Origin: Anthoceros angustus | Lineage: Eukaryota > Streptophyta > Anthocerotopsida > Anthocerotales > Anthocerotaceae | Assembly (NCBI GenBank): GCA_010909165.1 | Contig: MU008184.1 | Coordinates: forward strand, 248,001-312,000 | Reading direction: 5' to 3' | Length of the DNA: 64,000 nt | Shown: piece by piece, positions 46,011-57,640 of the stretch | Layout of the letters: every line of letters begins with the position of its first letter | How positions within the stretch are numbered: position 1 is the first letter of the stretch | Made by a program: the position numbers and the translations under genes | Notes under the pieces: model-generated | Databases searched by the model: none | What the model saw: only the letters and a program-made list of their open reading frames with translations | What the model was told of the DNA's origin: nothing

Positions 46011-47660
46011 CGGCGTCCTCCCCTAGCCCATGCAGCCCGGTGAGATTGCCCGCATCCCTTTGCAACGGTGCATGGCAAGGATCATGAGAACCTCATTGCC
46101 AGCGTCTACCCGGTGTTTGGCGCCGTGGTGAAGGACACGCCATACGTGCTTGAACCTCTTGGCGTGTGTCTAACGATGGAGGAGGAGGACAAGCTAGGGT
46201 TGCAACCACCCTCGGAGGAGGTTCTTCAAGTCACCGGACGGAGCTGGTGGCTGACAATGAGCCGTGCAAAAGGTGGAGGATGGTGCAAGAGGTGTCCTAT
46301 GAGCCGGAGAACTGCATGAGTTCTTGCCTAGGGTTGAGCTGTTTGTGACCTAAACACCGGTCATCACATGGCGACCTCGGGAAGGCGGCATAGTGCTCGT
46401 GGAACTCTTTGGAGGCATCGGTCGGCTTGGGCGGTGCTAAAGTGTGGCATCAAAGTGCGAAGATCGTGCATTGTGACCCGGATCCAAAAGCAAGGATTGT
46501 GTCAGGCGTGTAAGGGACTTGATGGGGAGTACCTAACCTCGGCGTGGGAGTCGGTGAAGGGTTACGGGCGATGGATGTTCGCATGATAGGGTTGTCCCAT
46601 TTGAGTTGTCTTGGGCAGCGGTGGACCTTGTCATCGCGGGTTGGGAGTGTCAAGGACTATCCTCTGCGAGGCAAGGGTCAAGGTCGAAGGATCCACGAAC
46701 AGCATTGTTCTATGACTGATGAGGATCTTGCGCTTGATCGAGAAAGGGCAAGAAAGGCCTTGTGGATACATGTTGGAGAATGTGCCGGCATGCATGGCGT
46801 GAAGAAGCAAGTCGGGAGGACTTTGCCACGATCCGAGTGTTGGGTCGGGAGCTTCTATTGGATGCGGCTCAATTTGGTTCGAGGGCTCATAGGTTGAGGT
46901 CCATGTGGACTAACCTTGCTCCCTTGGAACATTTGAAGTGTCTTGCGAGGTCGTTCACCAAGCGACCTAATCATGTTGTCAAGGATGTGCTAGCATCGGA
47001 AGGCATGCCCAACAAGTCATCAAGGCGACAAGCGCACTTCGTGAACACGCCTGGACACCCCATGGCGGCTTGGCCAACCTTTGTGTCCAAGTCCAAGTCT
47101 TATGCCTTCAGGAACCATGCCCCTGGCATTGTGGTGGACAGATATGGCGAGGCCTTGGGAGAGCGAACAGCCATAGAGAGGGAGTTGGCCATGGGATTTG
47201 CAGCCGGAGCCACGAAGACACCGGGAGTGACCGAGAAGGAACAGTGTCGATTGCTTGGGCAAGTATTTGATATGAACATGATGACTTGGTTGTTTAGCGC
47301 TGGAGTCGCTTACCAACTTCGAAACCAGAAGAAGGCGAGGTTGAAGCAGCGGGTTCGGTGGGTGAAGGACATTCCAACACTCGCATCTCTCAGAGAAGGC
47401 GAGTTTGGAGGGCAAGGAGAGTGACCACGAGAGGAAGGCGTGCCATCCGTGAGCCACGCCACATGAGTGGTTAGCGCCGAGTTGAAGAGCAATCAATGGC
47501 GCCACAAAGGAGTTGTTGGAGGCATCGCGACATGTGTTTGCTTTCACGCTTGCGGAGATGGGGAAGTACACCAAGGGAAGTTCCACATAGAACTAATCAA
47601 GGATGAACCATTGTTCCGCAGGGAGGCACAGTGCCCGTGAAGAAAATGGCGAGCAACTGG
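46011..47660 (+). pseudogene. DNMT3-like methyltransferase remnant, copy D, reaching the pre-RT linker
   Basis: The most complete copy. After the RIPLQ start and linker, it has MDVRMIGLSHL at 46573-46605, the catalytic GWECQGLSSA segment near 46640-46670, then FATIRVLGRELLLDAAQFGS and AHRLRSMWTNLAPLEHLK. Its C-terminal part is open for 220 codons (46762-47424): ERELAMGFAAGATKTPGV and then CRLLGQVFDMNMMTWLF, which parallels the DNMT3 end (a Gly-Phe-Pro region followed by R-L-L-G-R-S-W). At 47515-47610 it passes into ELLEASRHVFAFTLAEMG and then FHIELIKDEPLFR in a shifted frame. This is the linker before reverse transcriptase in Ty3/Gypsy polyproteins (dVFA...hxIxL...P). No reverse transcriptase follows. 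Confidence 0.85.
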
Positions 47661-48600
47661 CGGGGGAGAGTAGTCCACATGTAAAGATGAGGATCTTGCG
47701 CTTGATCCGTAAAGGGCAAGAAAGGCCTTGTGGATACATGTTGGAGAATGTGCCAAGATGCATGAGCGTGAAGAAGCAAGTCCAGGAGGACTTTGCCACG
47801 ATCCGAGGAGTGTTGGGTCGGGAGCTTCTATTGGATGCAATTTGGTTCGAGGGCTCATAGGTTGAGGTCCATGTGGACTAACCTTGCTCCCTTGGAACAT
47901 TTGAAGTGTGCGAGGTCGTTCACCAAGCGACCTAATCATGTTGTCAAGGATGTGCTAGCATCGGAAGGCATGCCCAACAAGTCATCAAGATCGACAAGCC
48001 GCCAGACTGTGAACACGGACACCCCATGGCGGCTTGGCCAACCTTGTGTCCAAGTCCAAGTCTTACGCCTTCAGAACCATGGCCCCGTTGTGGTGGAGAC
48101 ATGGCGAGGCCTTGGGAGAGCCAGCCCAGAGAGGAGGGAGTTGGCCATGGGATTTGCCGAGCCACGAAGACACCGGAGTGACCGAGAAGGAACTGTCGAT
48201 TGCTTGGGCAAGCATTTGATATGAACATGATGACTGGTTGTTTAGCTGGGTCGCTTACCAACTTCAAACCAAGAAGGCGGGGTTGAAGGGTGAAGGATAT
48301 TCCAACACTCGCATCTCAACAGGAGAAGGCGAGTTTGGAGGGCAAGGAGAGTGACCACGAGAGGAAGCGTGCCATCGAGCCACGCCACATGAGTGGTTAA
48401 CGCGCCGAGTTGAAGAGCAATCAACGCCGCCTAAAGGAGTTGTTGGAGGCATCGCGACATGTGTTTGCTTTCACGCTTGCGGAGATGGGGAAGTACACCA
48501 AGGGAAGTTCCACATAGAACTAATCAAGGATGAACCATTCAGAGGCACAGCTCGTGAAGGCAAGAAGAAAATGGCGAGCAACAGCGGGGGAGAGTAGTCC
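47661..48600 (+). pseudogene. DNMT3-like methyltransferase remnant, copy E (C-terminal half)
   Basis: It starts inside the domain at a 'gatgaggatcttgcgcttga' sequence. It then gives the cleanest motif VI-equivalent, ERPCGYMLENVPRCMSV (47717-47770), followed by FATIRG, RSMWTNLAPLEHLK, the C-terminal region with small deletions, and again VFAFTLAEMGKYTKG and HIEL-IKDEP (48455-48545). It lacks motifs I and IV. The end (48545-48600) matches the end of copy D ('aaaatggcgagcaac.gcgggggagagtagtccacatg'). Confidence 0.82.
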
Positions 48601-48764
48601 ACATGACAGCCCATAGGATGTCAAGACAACCTCCACTCATGGACAAGGTTCATAACCTTTGGACGACATTCTGGTTGAGATTGGTTTTGTGCACAATGCG
48701 CTACATGAGCGTGATGGTGAAGTCTCATTAATGATAATGTTTTGACTTAGAGTCTCACATTATC
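48601..48764. other. Junction between the methyltransferase copies and an LTR end
   Basis: About 160 bp without recognised coding sequence. A reading MDKVHNLWTTFW... is present but unassigned. Confidence 0.3.
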
Positions 48765-48858
48765 GGGGATTGGTTGCACCTATATATCTGCGTATTAGAT
48801 TTGTTTGCTTATTGTTGGTTGGGAAGTGCTTATATGAATTCAAGTGCTTGTGTGACAA
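48765..48858 (+). mobile_element. 3' part of an LTR-like sequence
   Basis: The stretch TTGGTTGCACCTATATATCT through GAATTCAAGTGCTT is shared, inverted, with 58512-58600, where it is the distal end of the LTR-like sequence at 58.5-59.3 kb. It sits directly upstream of a gag in the same orientation, as the end of a 5' LTR would. Confidence 0.6.
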
Positions 48859-49189
48859 AGACCGATGCAAGCGGTGGAGCCAAGGACCGTGCAAAACCCG
48901 TGGAGGAGGATTGGGAGGGCATTCGGGATGGCATTAGGATGGCATTATTGAATGGACCCCTCACCACCAAGGGAAATTTGGGAAGAAATTCGCCTCGTTG
49001 TTGACTGTAATTTCGAGAGTAGGCCCCAGCGGCTGCCGCCAGCGGAGCAGTCACGCCGTGAGTGAGCGGCAAAGGCGGCAGATCGACTGGCGCTCAATGG
49101 AGCCACGCCGGACCCCGGACGGAGGGTCGGAAGAAAATGGCGGTGGTGATAGCCACCAGACCCGCGGCATCGGTACCACTGCCGATGAA

Positions 49190-50843
49190 TGAAGAGTGGG
49201 CTTAGACGGAGTTGGTGGTCCGCCGGGCGGAGCGGACACTGGCAGCAGCCGCACAGATGGCAACAACATCGACCAAGCAAGCGTACTCCCTCTTTGGAGG
49301 TAAGAAGGAGAGAGACGCGGAAACCTTCGTGGAGGATTTCGTGTCTCGGGCAAACTTCAACGGAGAAGGTTTGATGCGCAGCTTATCCATTGTTCAAGGG
49401 TCCTTGGGGCTCGATGGTACCGAGGAAGTACCGCCCAGGCACTCCCTGCGACCTTGAGCATTGAAGGATGCCTTCTTGGAAAGATTCCGTGGAATTGATC
49501 AAGAAGGCTACGTCTGTCCAAACTCGAGAACCTGAAGCGAGGCAAGACGGAGAAGTTGGGATCGTACATCGAACGGTTCTACGCTCTTCGGGACCGGCAT
49601 CCCACCCACACCACCATGCAGGCGGTACGTTGGTTCGCAGCTGGCTTACCCAAGCCAATGGCTAAGCACGTGCTGCTGTTGGCAGAGAAGGATGTGAGCA
49701 AGGCGGTCCGAGCGGCGGAGAACTACGAAGAATCGATGCACCAACGACGGCCGAGGACGCCTCCAGGAGGAAAGAAGAAAAAGAAGAAACGGGGGTCGGA
49801 ATCCGAAGATGAAGAACCCTCGGAAGAGGAGGATGATGAAACCGAGGTAGCATCGGAGGAAGAGGAAGAAGACTCCGAAGAAGAATCCGAGGATGCCATG
49901 GAAGAGGAAGAACCTCGCCGAAGGAATAAGAAGAAAAAGCCCGTAGTCAAGCGGAGGGTTGAGAAGAAGGAGGTTATGATGCCTGCACCGGTGCGAGAGG
50001 TCCCGCCTGACCCAGCCCCTTTGAAAGAAGTAGCGGGGTTGAGGGAAGATCTAGGAACGGGTAATGAAGAGGGTGGAGGTTGACGATCAACGGGTGAAGG
50101 ATAGAACCATGAAGGCGGCCTGCAGTTCGGACCATCTATGGTGTGCGGTGTGCCACCAACATGGGCATTCGAAGGCTAACTGCCCCTCCAGACCCGTAAA
50201 CCAGGTGGAGTATGACTACGGGGAAGAGTCCAGAGCGAGTGTGGGAAGACGCATACCAAGTGCAGAAGCTCGGACGCGGTATCCCAAAACGATGTACCCT
50301 ACGGCGGGCTATCCGTGCATCGACCCCGTCTGACCGCATGGGAGCCTCCGGAATTCAGGCGGCGGGTGATCTGGGAACCGGGCACTACTCCAACGCGTGT
50401 CCATACCCCACTCGGCAAGGTAACGGGGATTTTGAACGCCTGTGTGGAGATTGCAAGCAGGCAGGGCACATGGCAGGCAGTACCTTGTGTCCGAATCCTC
50501 GTTCGAGGACGGTGCGCTATGCCACCCCGGCGGGGGAGCCACGACCACCTACGCCCCTCTCCCTAAGGCTGCGCCGGTGCTACAGATTGAAGATGCACAG
50601 CTGGCGGAGTGGGAAGAGGAACTTGGGACGGAGTGGTACGAAGCGAGTTCGGCTAAGGAGGAGAAGGCAGACCTGGAGGTACTGGAAGTGTCAACCCGAA
50701 GCCGCCGAAAGGAGCGAAAGGAGAGGAGACAGTTAAAGAGGAAGAAAAATGGGGAGAGCCCAACGGATACGGAGGACGGGACACCCGCGAAGGAGGGAGA
50801 TCCAGCCAAGGAAGGCGAGTTGAATCGGGCAGCTGTGGAGTGA
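49190..50843 (+). mobile_element. Retrotransposon gag, second type, with two CCHC zinc knuckles (frameshifted)
   Basis: The plus strand encodes a Ty3/Gypsy-like gag in three frames. An N-terminal stretch (KQAYSLFGGKKERDAETFVE, about 49275-49330) is followed by KLGSYIERFYALRDRH and QAVRWFAAGLPKPMAKHV (49550-49670). Then comes EDVS-type AVRAAENYEESM and a long Lys/Glu/Asp-rich disordered region (49740-49950). The first zinc knuckle is CAVCHQHGHSKANC (50143-50184; spacing 2-4-4). The second reads LCGDCKQAGHMAGSTLC near 50437-50490. A charged tail ends at 50843. At least three frameshifts are present. No protease or reverse transcriptase follows. Confidence 0.85.
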
Positions 50844-51163
50844 TTTTCTAAACCAAGTGGTCACAAAGAGGCCACATTTACCCTCTTTATCGTTGTAGAC
50901 TTGAGATTCGTACCCAAGGGAGTGATTTCGTGTCAAGACAACCAAAACATAGCCAATCCAACCAAAACATGACACACCAAACATCTAGCGACAGACCCCT
51001 AACAACACTCGGACACATGGCTATCTTAGCCACGACCGATGCCACCCCGAACGGAGACGGTTGCTAACTTAGCAACCGCCTCTATTTCTAGCGAGGGGTC
51101 CACCTTGGGATCAGTCGGCTATTAATAGGTGGGTCCCAAGTCGGGATCCAAGTGGATAAAGGT

Positions 51164-51199
<36 letters not shown>

Positions 51200-52379
51200 T
51201 CATCCACAAAGTTAGATCCACCAATCGATTACCGCTCATAACTCCCTCCTCCTCTCACTCTTGGGCACTTCTTGACTTCCTTGCCCCCTCTCAGCCTTTC
51301 AGCTCACCTTCCAACCCCATACCAACACCTCCAGTTTCATCACACTCTCCAAGTTCCCCAGAACTCTCTCAACCTCCTTGTTCTCACTCCTCACCGCCCA
51401 CCTCCACTTCCACACCACCTCTTCCTTACAAGGTTCTCATCCAGCCTTTCAGCTCACCTTCCAACCCCATACCAACACCTTGTGTTTTCATCACCCTCCA
51501 AGTTCCCCAGAACCTCCTCAACCCTCCTTGTTCTCACTCCTCACCATTCGACCTCCACTTCCACAGCTCACAACACTTCCCAGTCCTTACGAGATTCTCA
51601 TCCAGGCCCTTACAGCACTTTCCCAACTCTCAAAATGCTTGTTCATCTATCTCTCGCAATCATTCCGTCTTACCCACTCACGGGACCTTCAACCTCCACT
51701 CACAGCTCTCTCCTTCAGCAACACAACCATCTCTTACAGACTTCTCCAGCCCTTCTTACTCCTCTCAAACAGTCAATCAGCAACTCTCCATGTCAAAGAT
51801 TCTCCACTTCTCTCGGTTCACTTTTCCTCTCATTTTCCAACCCACAAGCCCACACTCGCCTTCCTCCTCCACACACACCGGCTCCCGCCTTGTCTTCTCT
51901 CCTGCGACCTTCGACACTGAAAAACTTAAACACAAGGTGAGTACTAGACAAGCTGAGAATGAGTAAAGGAGGGCGGCCTCCCGCCCCCGACCCCTTCCTC
52001 TTGACCTTGAGGACTCCCTCCAAGGAGACACAAGGCTCCCTTCCTTGCTTTCCACCACTCTTGCGGATCCGCCACAGATCCGGGCAACAGTAGTCTTCTC
52101 CCTCGGGAGAGGCGGTGCCTAGGCTTACAAAGACCGGATCCGGAACCCTCCCAAACCCGTGCTCACCCCAAACACCGAGACTTAGGCCAACATTGCTTAC
52201 ATTTCATCAAGAGTGCCTCTTATACCCAAGATCATTACAAAAGCGGCTTGGCTTGCCAAAAATACCAATCCTTAGCCTACCAATCCTAGAGGCCTATCTA
52301 TCAATTACATCCACTATGAGAGAGGATAAGATTTATCTATAACACATGGGCCTTTAGCTATTTGTGGCCACTTACCCTA
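50844..52379. repeat. Pyrimidine-rich region with (CT)n and a 157-bp tandem duplication
   Basis: No gene was recognised. A (CT)n run spans about 51166-51196. A block starting CAGCCTTTCAGCTCACCTTC is duplicated at 51292-51370 and 51449-51520 (offset about 157 bp). The GTTGCTAACTTAGCAAC palindrome at 51060-51077 recurs in related form further right. The 222-codon Pro/Ser/Leu frame at 51272-51940 follows the pyrimidine bias and the duplication and is not treated as a gene. The composition resembles an LTR or transcribed leader. Confidence 0.5.
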
Positions 52380-53253
52380 TTACCTCTCCACAGGCCTCCT
52401 AGGCCGCCTAGCCCCATGTTCTCCTCTTGCTCTCCTCCCTCTTGGCTGGTTGGGCAATCTCTCCCATAAAATCTCTACCTCCTCAGCTGGACTCCTCTCT
52501 CTTGTGCTCGCCGCAGTCCGGTACTCCTCCTCGGTGAGCTCTTGAATCTGGATGGGTGAGAGTTTCCTCCTTAAGAATCCAACCCATAGGTAGGATCCGG
52601 TGCCGTCAAGGCATGGATCAAGTACCTCCATGTCCCCCCTGCCCACAACAACATAAACTTTCGGAGACAATCTTCTCTCCGCCAAGGAGAATCCGGGCAC
52701 ATGGTTATCTTGATAAGCATCCTCAATCTAATGCACCATTGGGAAGTTAGACTTCTTAGGCGGTGCTTACCGCTCCGGCCTGCTTGTCCTCCTCCCGGTC
52801 TTCTGCCCCTTCTTCCTTGTTGTAGCTGGTCTTGGAGCCTGTTGCTCCCTTAGCAACAGGGTCTGGAGTTGTTGCTTCCTTAGCAGCGCCGCTTGCTTGC
52901 TTAGCAACCTCCTCGGCTGTTGCTAACTCAGCAACAGATTCTTCCATGGGAGGCTCCGCATCTTCCACGGTGGCTCTCCTTGCAATCCTGGCCCTCTTGG
53001 CCTCTTTCCAGCCTTTCCTTGCCTCGTCCCTCTCCTTCTTGTAGCGCCCAGCGAGGGCATCCGCGGTTTCGGCCTGAACTTGCGCATCTGAGATGACATT
53101 CTGCAGCTCCCCTATGGTGCTTTGTGCGTCCGAGAGCTGAACCATGAGGGTTTCCTGATCCTTGGTCTTCCGCTGCAACTCTTCTCGGACCTTCCTTAAT
53201 TCCGCTTCCATGCTACCTAGGCGTCCCTCCAAGACCTCCTTCTCCTGCTTCAT
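52380..53253 (-). mobile_element. Coiled-coil ORF of an unrecognised element (two frames)
   Basis: The minus strand encodes 165 codons (53253-52756) that are almost entirely heptad-patterned: RLGSMEAELRKVREELQRKT, DAQSTIGELQNVISDAQ, RYKKERDEARKGWKEAKRAR. An Ala/Val/Lys-rich repeat then reads VAELATAEEVAKQASGAAKE. A second, shifted frame (52700-52380) continues in the same orientation with YVVVGRGDMEVLDPC. Both are long and unbiased enough to be remnants of a real protein, but I recognise no domain. Its orientation is opposite to the gag at 49-51 kb and the same as the minus-strand readings at 54-57 kb, with which it may form one element. Confidence 0.5.
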
Positions 53254-53289
53254 TCCCTGGAGCTCCTTTAGCCGCCTCCCCTGTTCCCC

Positions 53290-53990
53290 TGCTGTAAACC
53301 TAACAAAGAGGACGAGCTATCGGTCCTCCATCTCACCTAGTGCGTGCCATAGCCGAGACCTTCTTGTAGGGTGATGTTAGGCCCCAAACCTCGGGATGGG
53401 TTCCCTCCTTCCTATCCGCGAATCGACTCTCCCTGCGACCACTTCCGGTATACTTGAGGTCACCCCTTGAGCAGTAGTGACTTTCTCGGGTCACTCGGCC
53501 GTGCCCAAGGTTGGGCCGATTCCTCCTGTTGACTGTGGCTTCCCGCCACGCTGAACTGGTGCTGCCTGGCCTTTCCTTTGTCCTGCGCCCGTGTGAGTTC
53601 CGGCGTGCTCTTGTGGCTCTAGGAGTGGTTGGAGTCCCCTGCTGCTGTAAACCTAACAAAGAGGACGAGCTATCGGTCCTCCATCTCACCTAGTGCGTGC
53701 CATAGGGACCTCTTGTAGGGTGATGTTAGGCCCCAAACCCTCTTGGGGATGGGTTCCCTCCTTCCTATCAGGCTCTCCCTGCGACCACTTGGGTATACTT
53801 GAGGTCACCCCTTGAGCAGTAGTGACTTTCTCGGGTCACTCGGCCGTGCCCAAAGGTTGGTGATTCCTCCTGTTGACTGTGGCTTCCCCACGGGCTCTGA
53901 GCCCAGTGCTGCTGGCCTTTCCTTTGTCTGTACATCCGGGTGAGTTCCCAGTGCGTGCTCTTGTGGCTCTAGGAGTGGTTGGAGTCCCCT
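53290..53990. repeat. ~350-bp tandem duplication
   Basis: A block beginning ACCTAACAAAGAGGACGAGC and running through GGTCACTCGGCCGTGCCCAA and GTGGCTCTAGGAGTGGTTGG is present at 53296-53640 and again at 53648-53990. The second copy has several 3-10-base deletions and insertions. Confidence 0.9.
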
Positions 53991-54106
53991 GTTGCTCGGC
54001 CGACCTCTCTTGGTGCCTGTTGGAGTCTTAGCAACTCCAGTTGCTTTGTTAGCAACCGGGACACCTTAGCAACCGCCACATTCCTCTTCATGGACACTTG
54101 GACTTC

Positions 54107-57100
54107 TCATCTTCACTCCCGGTGCCACGGAGATGGCCTCTTCCTCGACTCCTCTTTGGGCTTCCTTCTTTCAAACACCGGCCTCCGGGCATGGAAGGTC
54201 GAGACCATCTCTATCCTCCAAAGAACTTGGCATGGTCAAAACGTGGATTAAGAAGGGAGATAGAGGTGAGGGGGTGATGGTAGGGTCAAGTGGTCCCTCT
54301 CACGCCGTGTCATAGAACATCCTAGCCCAATCTATCTTGGACCCTCTCACCACCTCATAGAGAAAGACAAGAAAATGGTCAATGTGCTCTAGCTTCTTAG
54401 TGAGTGAGCCGAGAGCAGGATCCACTTGGCTAATCCACTGTGGTCTAACTTGTTGGTGACCCAGCCATTCTCCACCCTAGACAATGTGGGAGCAATGGCG
54501 ACTTGTGCCTCCTGACTTTTGGGGAGGCGGCTTCTGAAAGGATCAATGATTATTCCACCACATTCCTCTTGAGGCCTCTCATAGACACTGGAACAAGAAT
54601 ATTCAGTGCGGGGTTGGTTCTCGTGTTGCCTTCCCTGTGGCCTTCTCCCTCATGTGCCCTGCACACTCCCAAACCAACGCAGGGCTATTGTAGCACCACT
54701 TTTTGTCCATGAAGGACGGTGATGTAGCCACCAAAGACCCGCCTTCACTCTCCGGTGCCCCATGTTGGGCCATTGGGCAGTGGTAATGGCCTCAATGGCC
54801 ACGGAGTGGTCTTCTTAGGGGCCATGCTTCGACACAGCGTGGCTCGAGTTTCACAGTAAGGAGTCCCGGCTATCGTGATGCACCACCCCTGGCACTTCTC
54901 CACCTCAAGATTCCTGTCCTACTGTTCAGGTATCAGCCTCCTCAGGGCCGACTTCCCATCCGAAATTTCCGCTTAGCTCTGGCTGTTTGACTGGAGGATC
55001 CCCCTGTGGAAACACTGCTGCTCGGCTTCCAACTTCACGATGGCAAGGGTGTCCTGCCTGAATTCACTCCAGCACTTGGAAAGCGCGTCAGACAATCCTC
55101 AGACCCTGAATTTATTCAACCCACAGCCCTATCCTTCCAGCCCGTTTTCTGTGTCCCGACTTCAGCACCCCGGCACCCCTCTGGAATTGAAACCCCGTTC
55201 TTATCCTCTGACTGCCAATACACGCGCCTCGGCTCGTGCCACGCTACCCTCCTACCCGTGGCTTTGTCTGGAGGCAGGTGGCAAACACAAGGACTCGCAC
55301 AACCGATATAGAAGAAAAAAACAGCGGTTCCAAGCGTGCCAACTGTCCTTGTGTCATGGCATGTTGATTGCGGGCCATGTCATTGGAAGGAACAGACAAC
55401 ATCCTTGGCCCATGGTCATTCAATTGCATGCACAGAAATCGTCCTTGGGTCACGAAACATTAGGGAAAATCGCCCCCCTATATATGTGGACAATGGTGAC
55501 ATACCATATCAGAACATGAAGAGAAGGAGGAGAAACAACGGAAGCTCGCGCGCAAAGGACGGCGTGGCTATGTCTGGAGGTAGGTGTTCAACATTAGGTC
55601 TCGCACAACATATATAGAAGGTAAAACAACATTGTTTCATGACATTCAAATTGTCCTTGAGTCATGGCATGTTGTTTGGGGGCGATGCCTTTCTTATGCC
55701 CTCACAGCATCCTTGGCCCATAGTCATCCAATTGAAACCAGTCAAACCCCGTCCTTGGGTCTCGAACACGTGTGAAAAGCGCCCGCCTATATATGCCAAG
55801 CATGCCATATTCGAACAAATACGAATCGGGAGTAGCGGACTTGCGGGAAACATGGCATGGCATGGCAAGGTGTGGTGGCATGCCATTTCACTCGCCCTCC
55901 CCCCTCACTCCCGGTGCCACGGAGATGGCCTCTTCCTCGACTCCTCTTTGGGCTTCCTTCTTTCAAACACCGGCCTCCGGGCATGGAAGGTCGAGACCAT
56001 CTCTATCCCTCCAAAGAACTTGGCATGGTCAAAACGTGGATTAAGAAGGAGATAGAGCTGAGGTGATGGTAGGGTCAAGTGGTCCCTCTCCGCATGTGTC
56101 ATAGAACATCCTAGCCCAATCTATCTTGGACCCTCTCACCACCTCATAGAGAAAGACAAGAAAATGGTCGACAATGTGCTCTAGCTTCTTAGTGAGCCGA
56201 GAGCACAGTGATCCACTTGGCTAATCCGCGCCTGTGGTCTAACTTGTTGGTGACCCAGCCATTCTCCACCCTAGACAATGTGGGAGCAATGGCGACTTGT
56301 GCCTCCTGCGACTTTTGGGGAGATGGCTCGAAAGGATCAATGATTATTCCACCACATTCCTCTTCAGCCTCTCATAGACAGCTGGAACAATGAATATTCC
56401 AGTGCGGGGTTGGTTCTCGTGTTGGCCTTCTCCCTCATGTGCTCTGCACACTCCCAAACCAACGCAGGGCTATTGTAGCACCACTTTTTGTCCATGAAGG
56501 ACAGGTGATGCTTAGCCACCAAAGACCCCGCCTTCACTCTCCAGTGCCCCATGTTGGGCCATTGGATAGTGGTAATGGCCTCAATGGCCACCGGAGTGGT
56601 CTTCTTAGGGGCCATGCTTCCTGACCTGTGACGTGGCTCCGAGTTTACGAAAGTAAGGAGTCCCGGCTATCGTGATGCACCACCCCTGGCACTTCTCCAC
56701 CTCAAGATTCTGTCCTCTTGTTGTATCGGCCTCCTCGGGCCGACTTCCCATCCGAAATTTCCGCTTAGCTCTGTTTGTTGGAGGATCCTCGTGGAAACAT
56801 CACGCTTTCCAACTTCACGATGGCAAGGGTGTCTGCTGAATTCACTCCGGCACTTGGAAGCGCGTCGGACAATCCTCGGACCACAATTTATTCAACCCAG
56901 CCTATCCTTCCGGCCGTTTTACGTGTCCCGACTTGACACCGGCACTGAATTGAAACCCCGTTCTTATCCTCGATGCAATACACCGCTCGCCTCGCCGGCC
57001 GGCCACTTACCTCGACGGTGGCTTTGTCTGAGGCAGTGGCAAACAAGGACTCGCTCCGATATAGAAGAAACAGCGGTTCCAAGCGTATCCTTGTGTCATG

Positions 57101-57640
57101 GCATGTTGATTGCGGCCATGTCATTGGAAGGAGCATAACATCCTTGGCCCATGGTCATTCAATTGCATGCAGAAATCGTCCTTGGGTCACGAAACATTAG
57201 GAAAATCGCCCCTATATATGTGGACAATGGTGACATACCATATCGAACATGAAGAGAAGGAGGAGAAACAGCAGGCTCGTGGCGCAAAGGGCCAGGCGTG
57301 GCTATGCGGAGGTAGGTGTTCAACATTAGGTCTCGCACAACATATATAGAAGGTAAAACAACATTGTTTCATGACATTCAAATTGTCCTTGAGTCATGGC
57401 ATGTTGTTTGGGGGCGATGCCTTTCTTATGCCCTCACAGCATCCTTGGCCCATAGTCATCCAATTGAAACCAGTCAAACCCGTCCTTGGGTCTCGAACAC
57501 GTGTGAAAAGCTGCCCGCCTATATATGCCAAGCATGCCATATTCGAACAAATACGGAATCGGGAGTAACGGACTTGCGAGCGGGAAACATGGCATGGCAT
57601 GGCAAGCAGGCAGGTGGCATGCCATTTCACTTCGCCCCCC
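54107..57640 (-). repeat. ~1.75-kb tandem duplication of unrecognised element-like sequence
   Basis: 54107-55905 and 55906-57640 are direct copies, offset by about 1.73-1.80 kb. Both begin ACTCCCGGTGCCACGGAGAT and contain CCTCTTTGGGCTTCCTTCTT, CCATGTTGGGCCATTGG and ATGGCATGTTGATTGCGG at matching positions, and both end at a CATGGCATGGCATGGCAAG run. The minus strand of copy 2 keeps protein-like stretches: KKTTPVAIEAITTIQWPNMG with FMDKKWCYNSPALVWECAEH (56615-56430), SRVENGWVTNKLDHR (56280-56230) and NPRFDHAKFFGGIEMVSTFH (56050-55985). The two copies differ mainly by 2-10-base indels. No known domain was recognised. Confidence 0.85.

Noticed and set aside
51272-51940. 222-codon Pro/Ser/Thr-rich open frame as a cell-wall protein gene
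   Set aside because: A second frame is open over the same stretch, the region is a C/T-rich tract with an internal 157-bp duplication, and no signal peptide or extensin-type Ser-Pro repeats are present.
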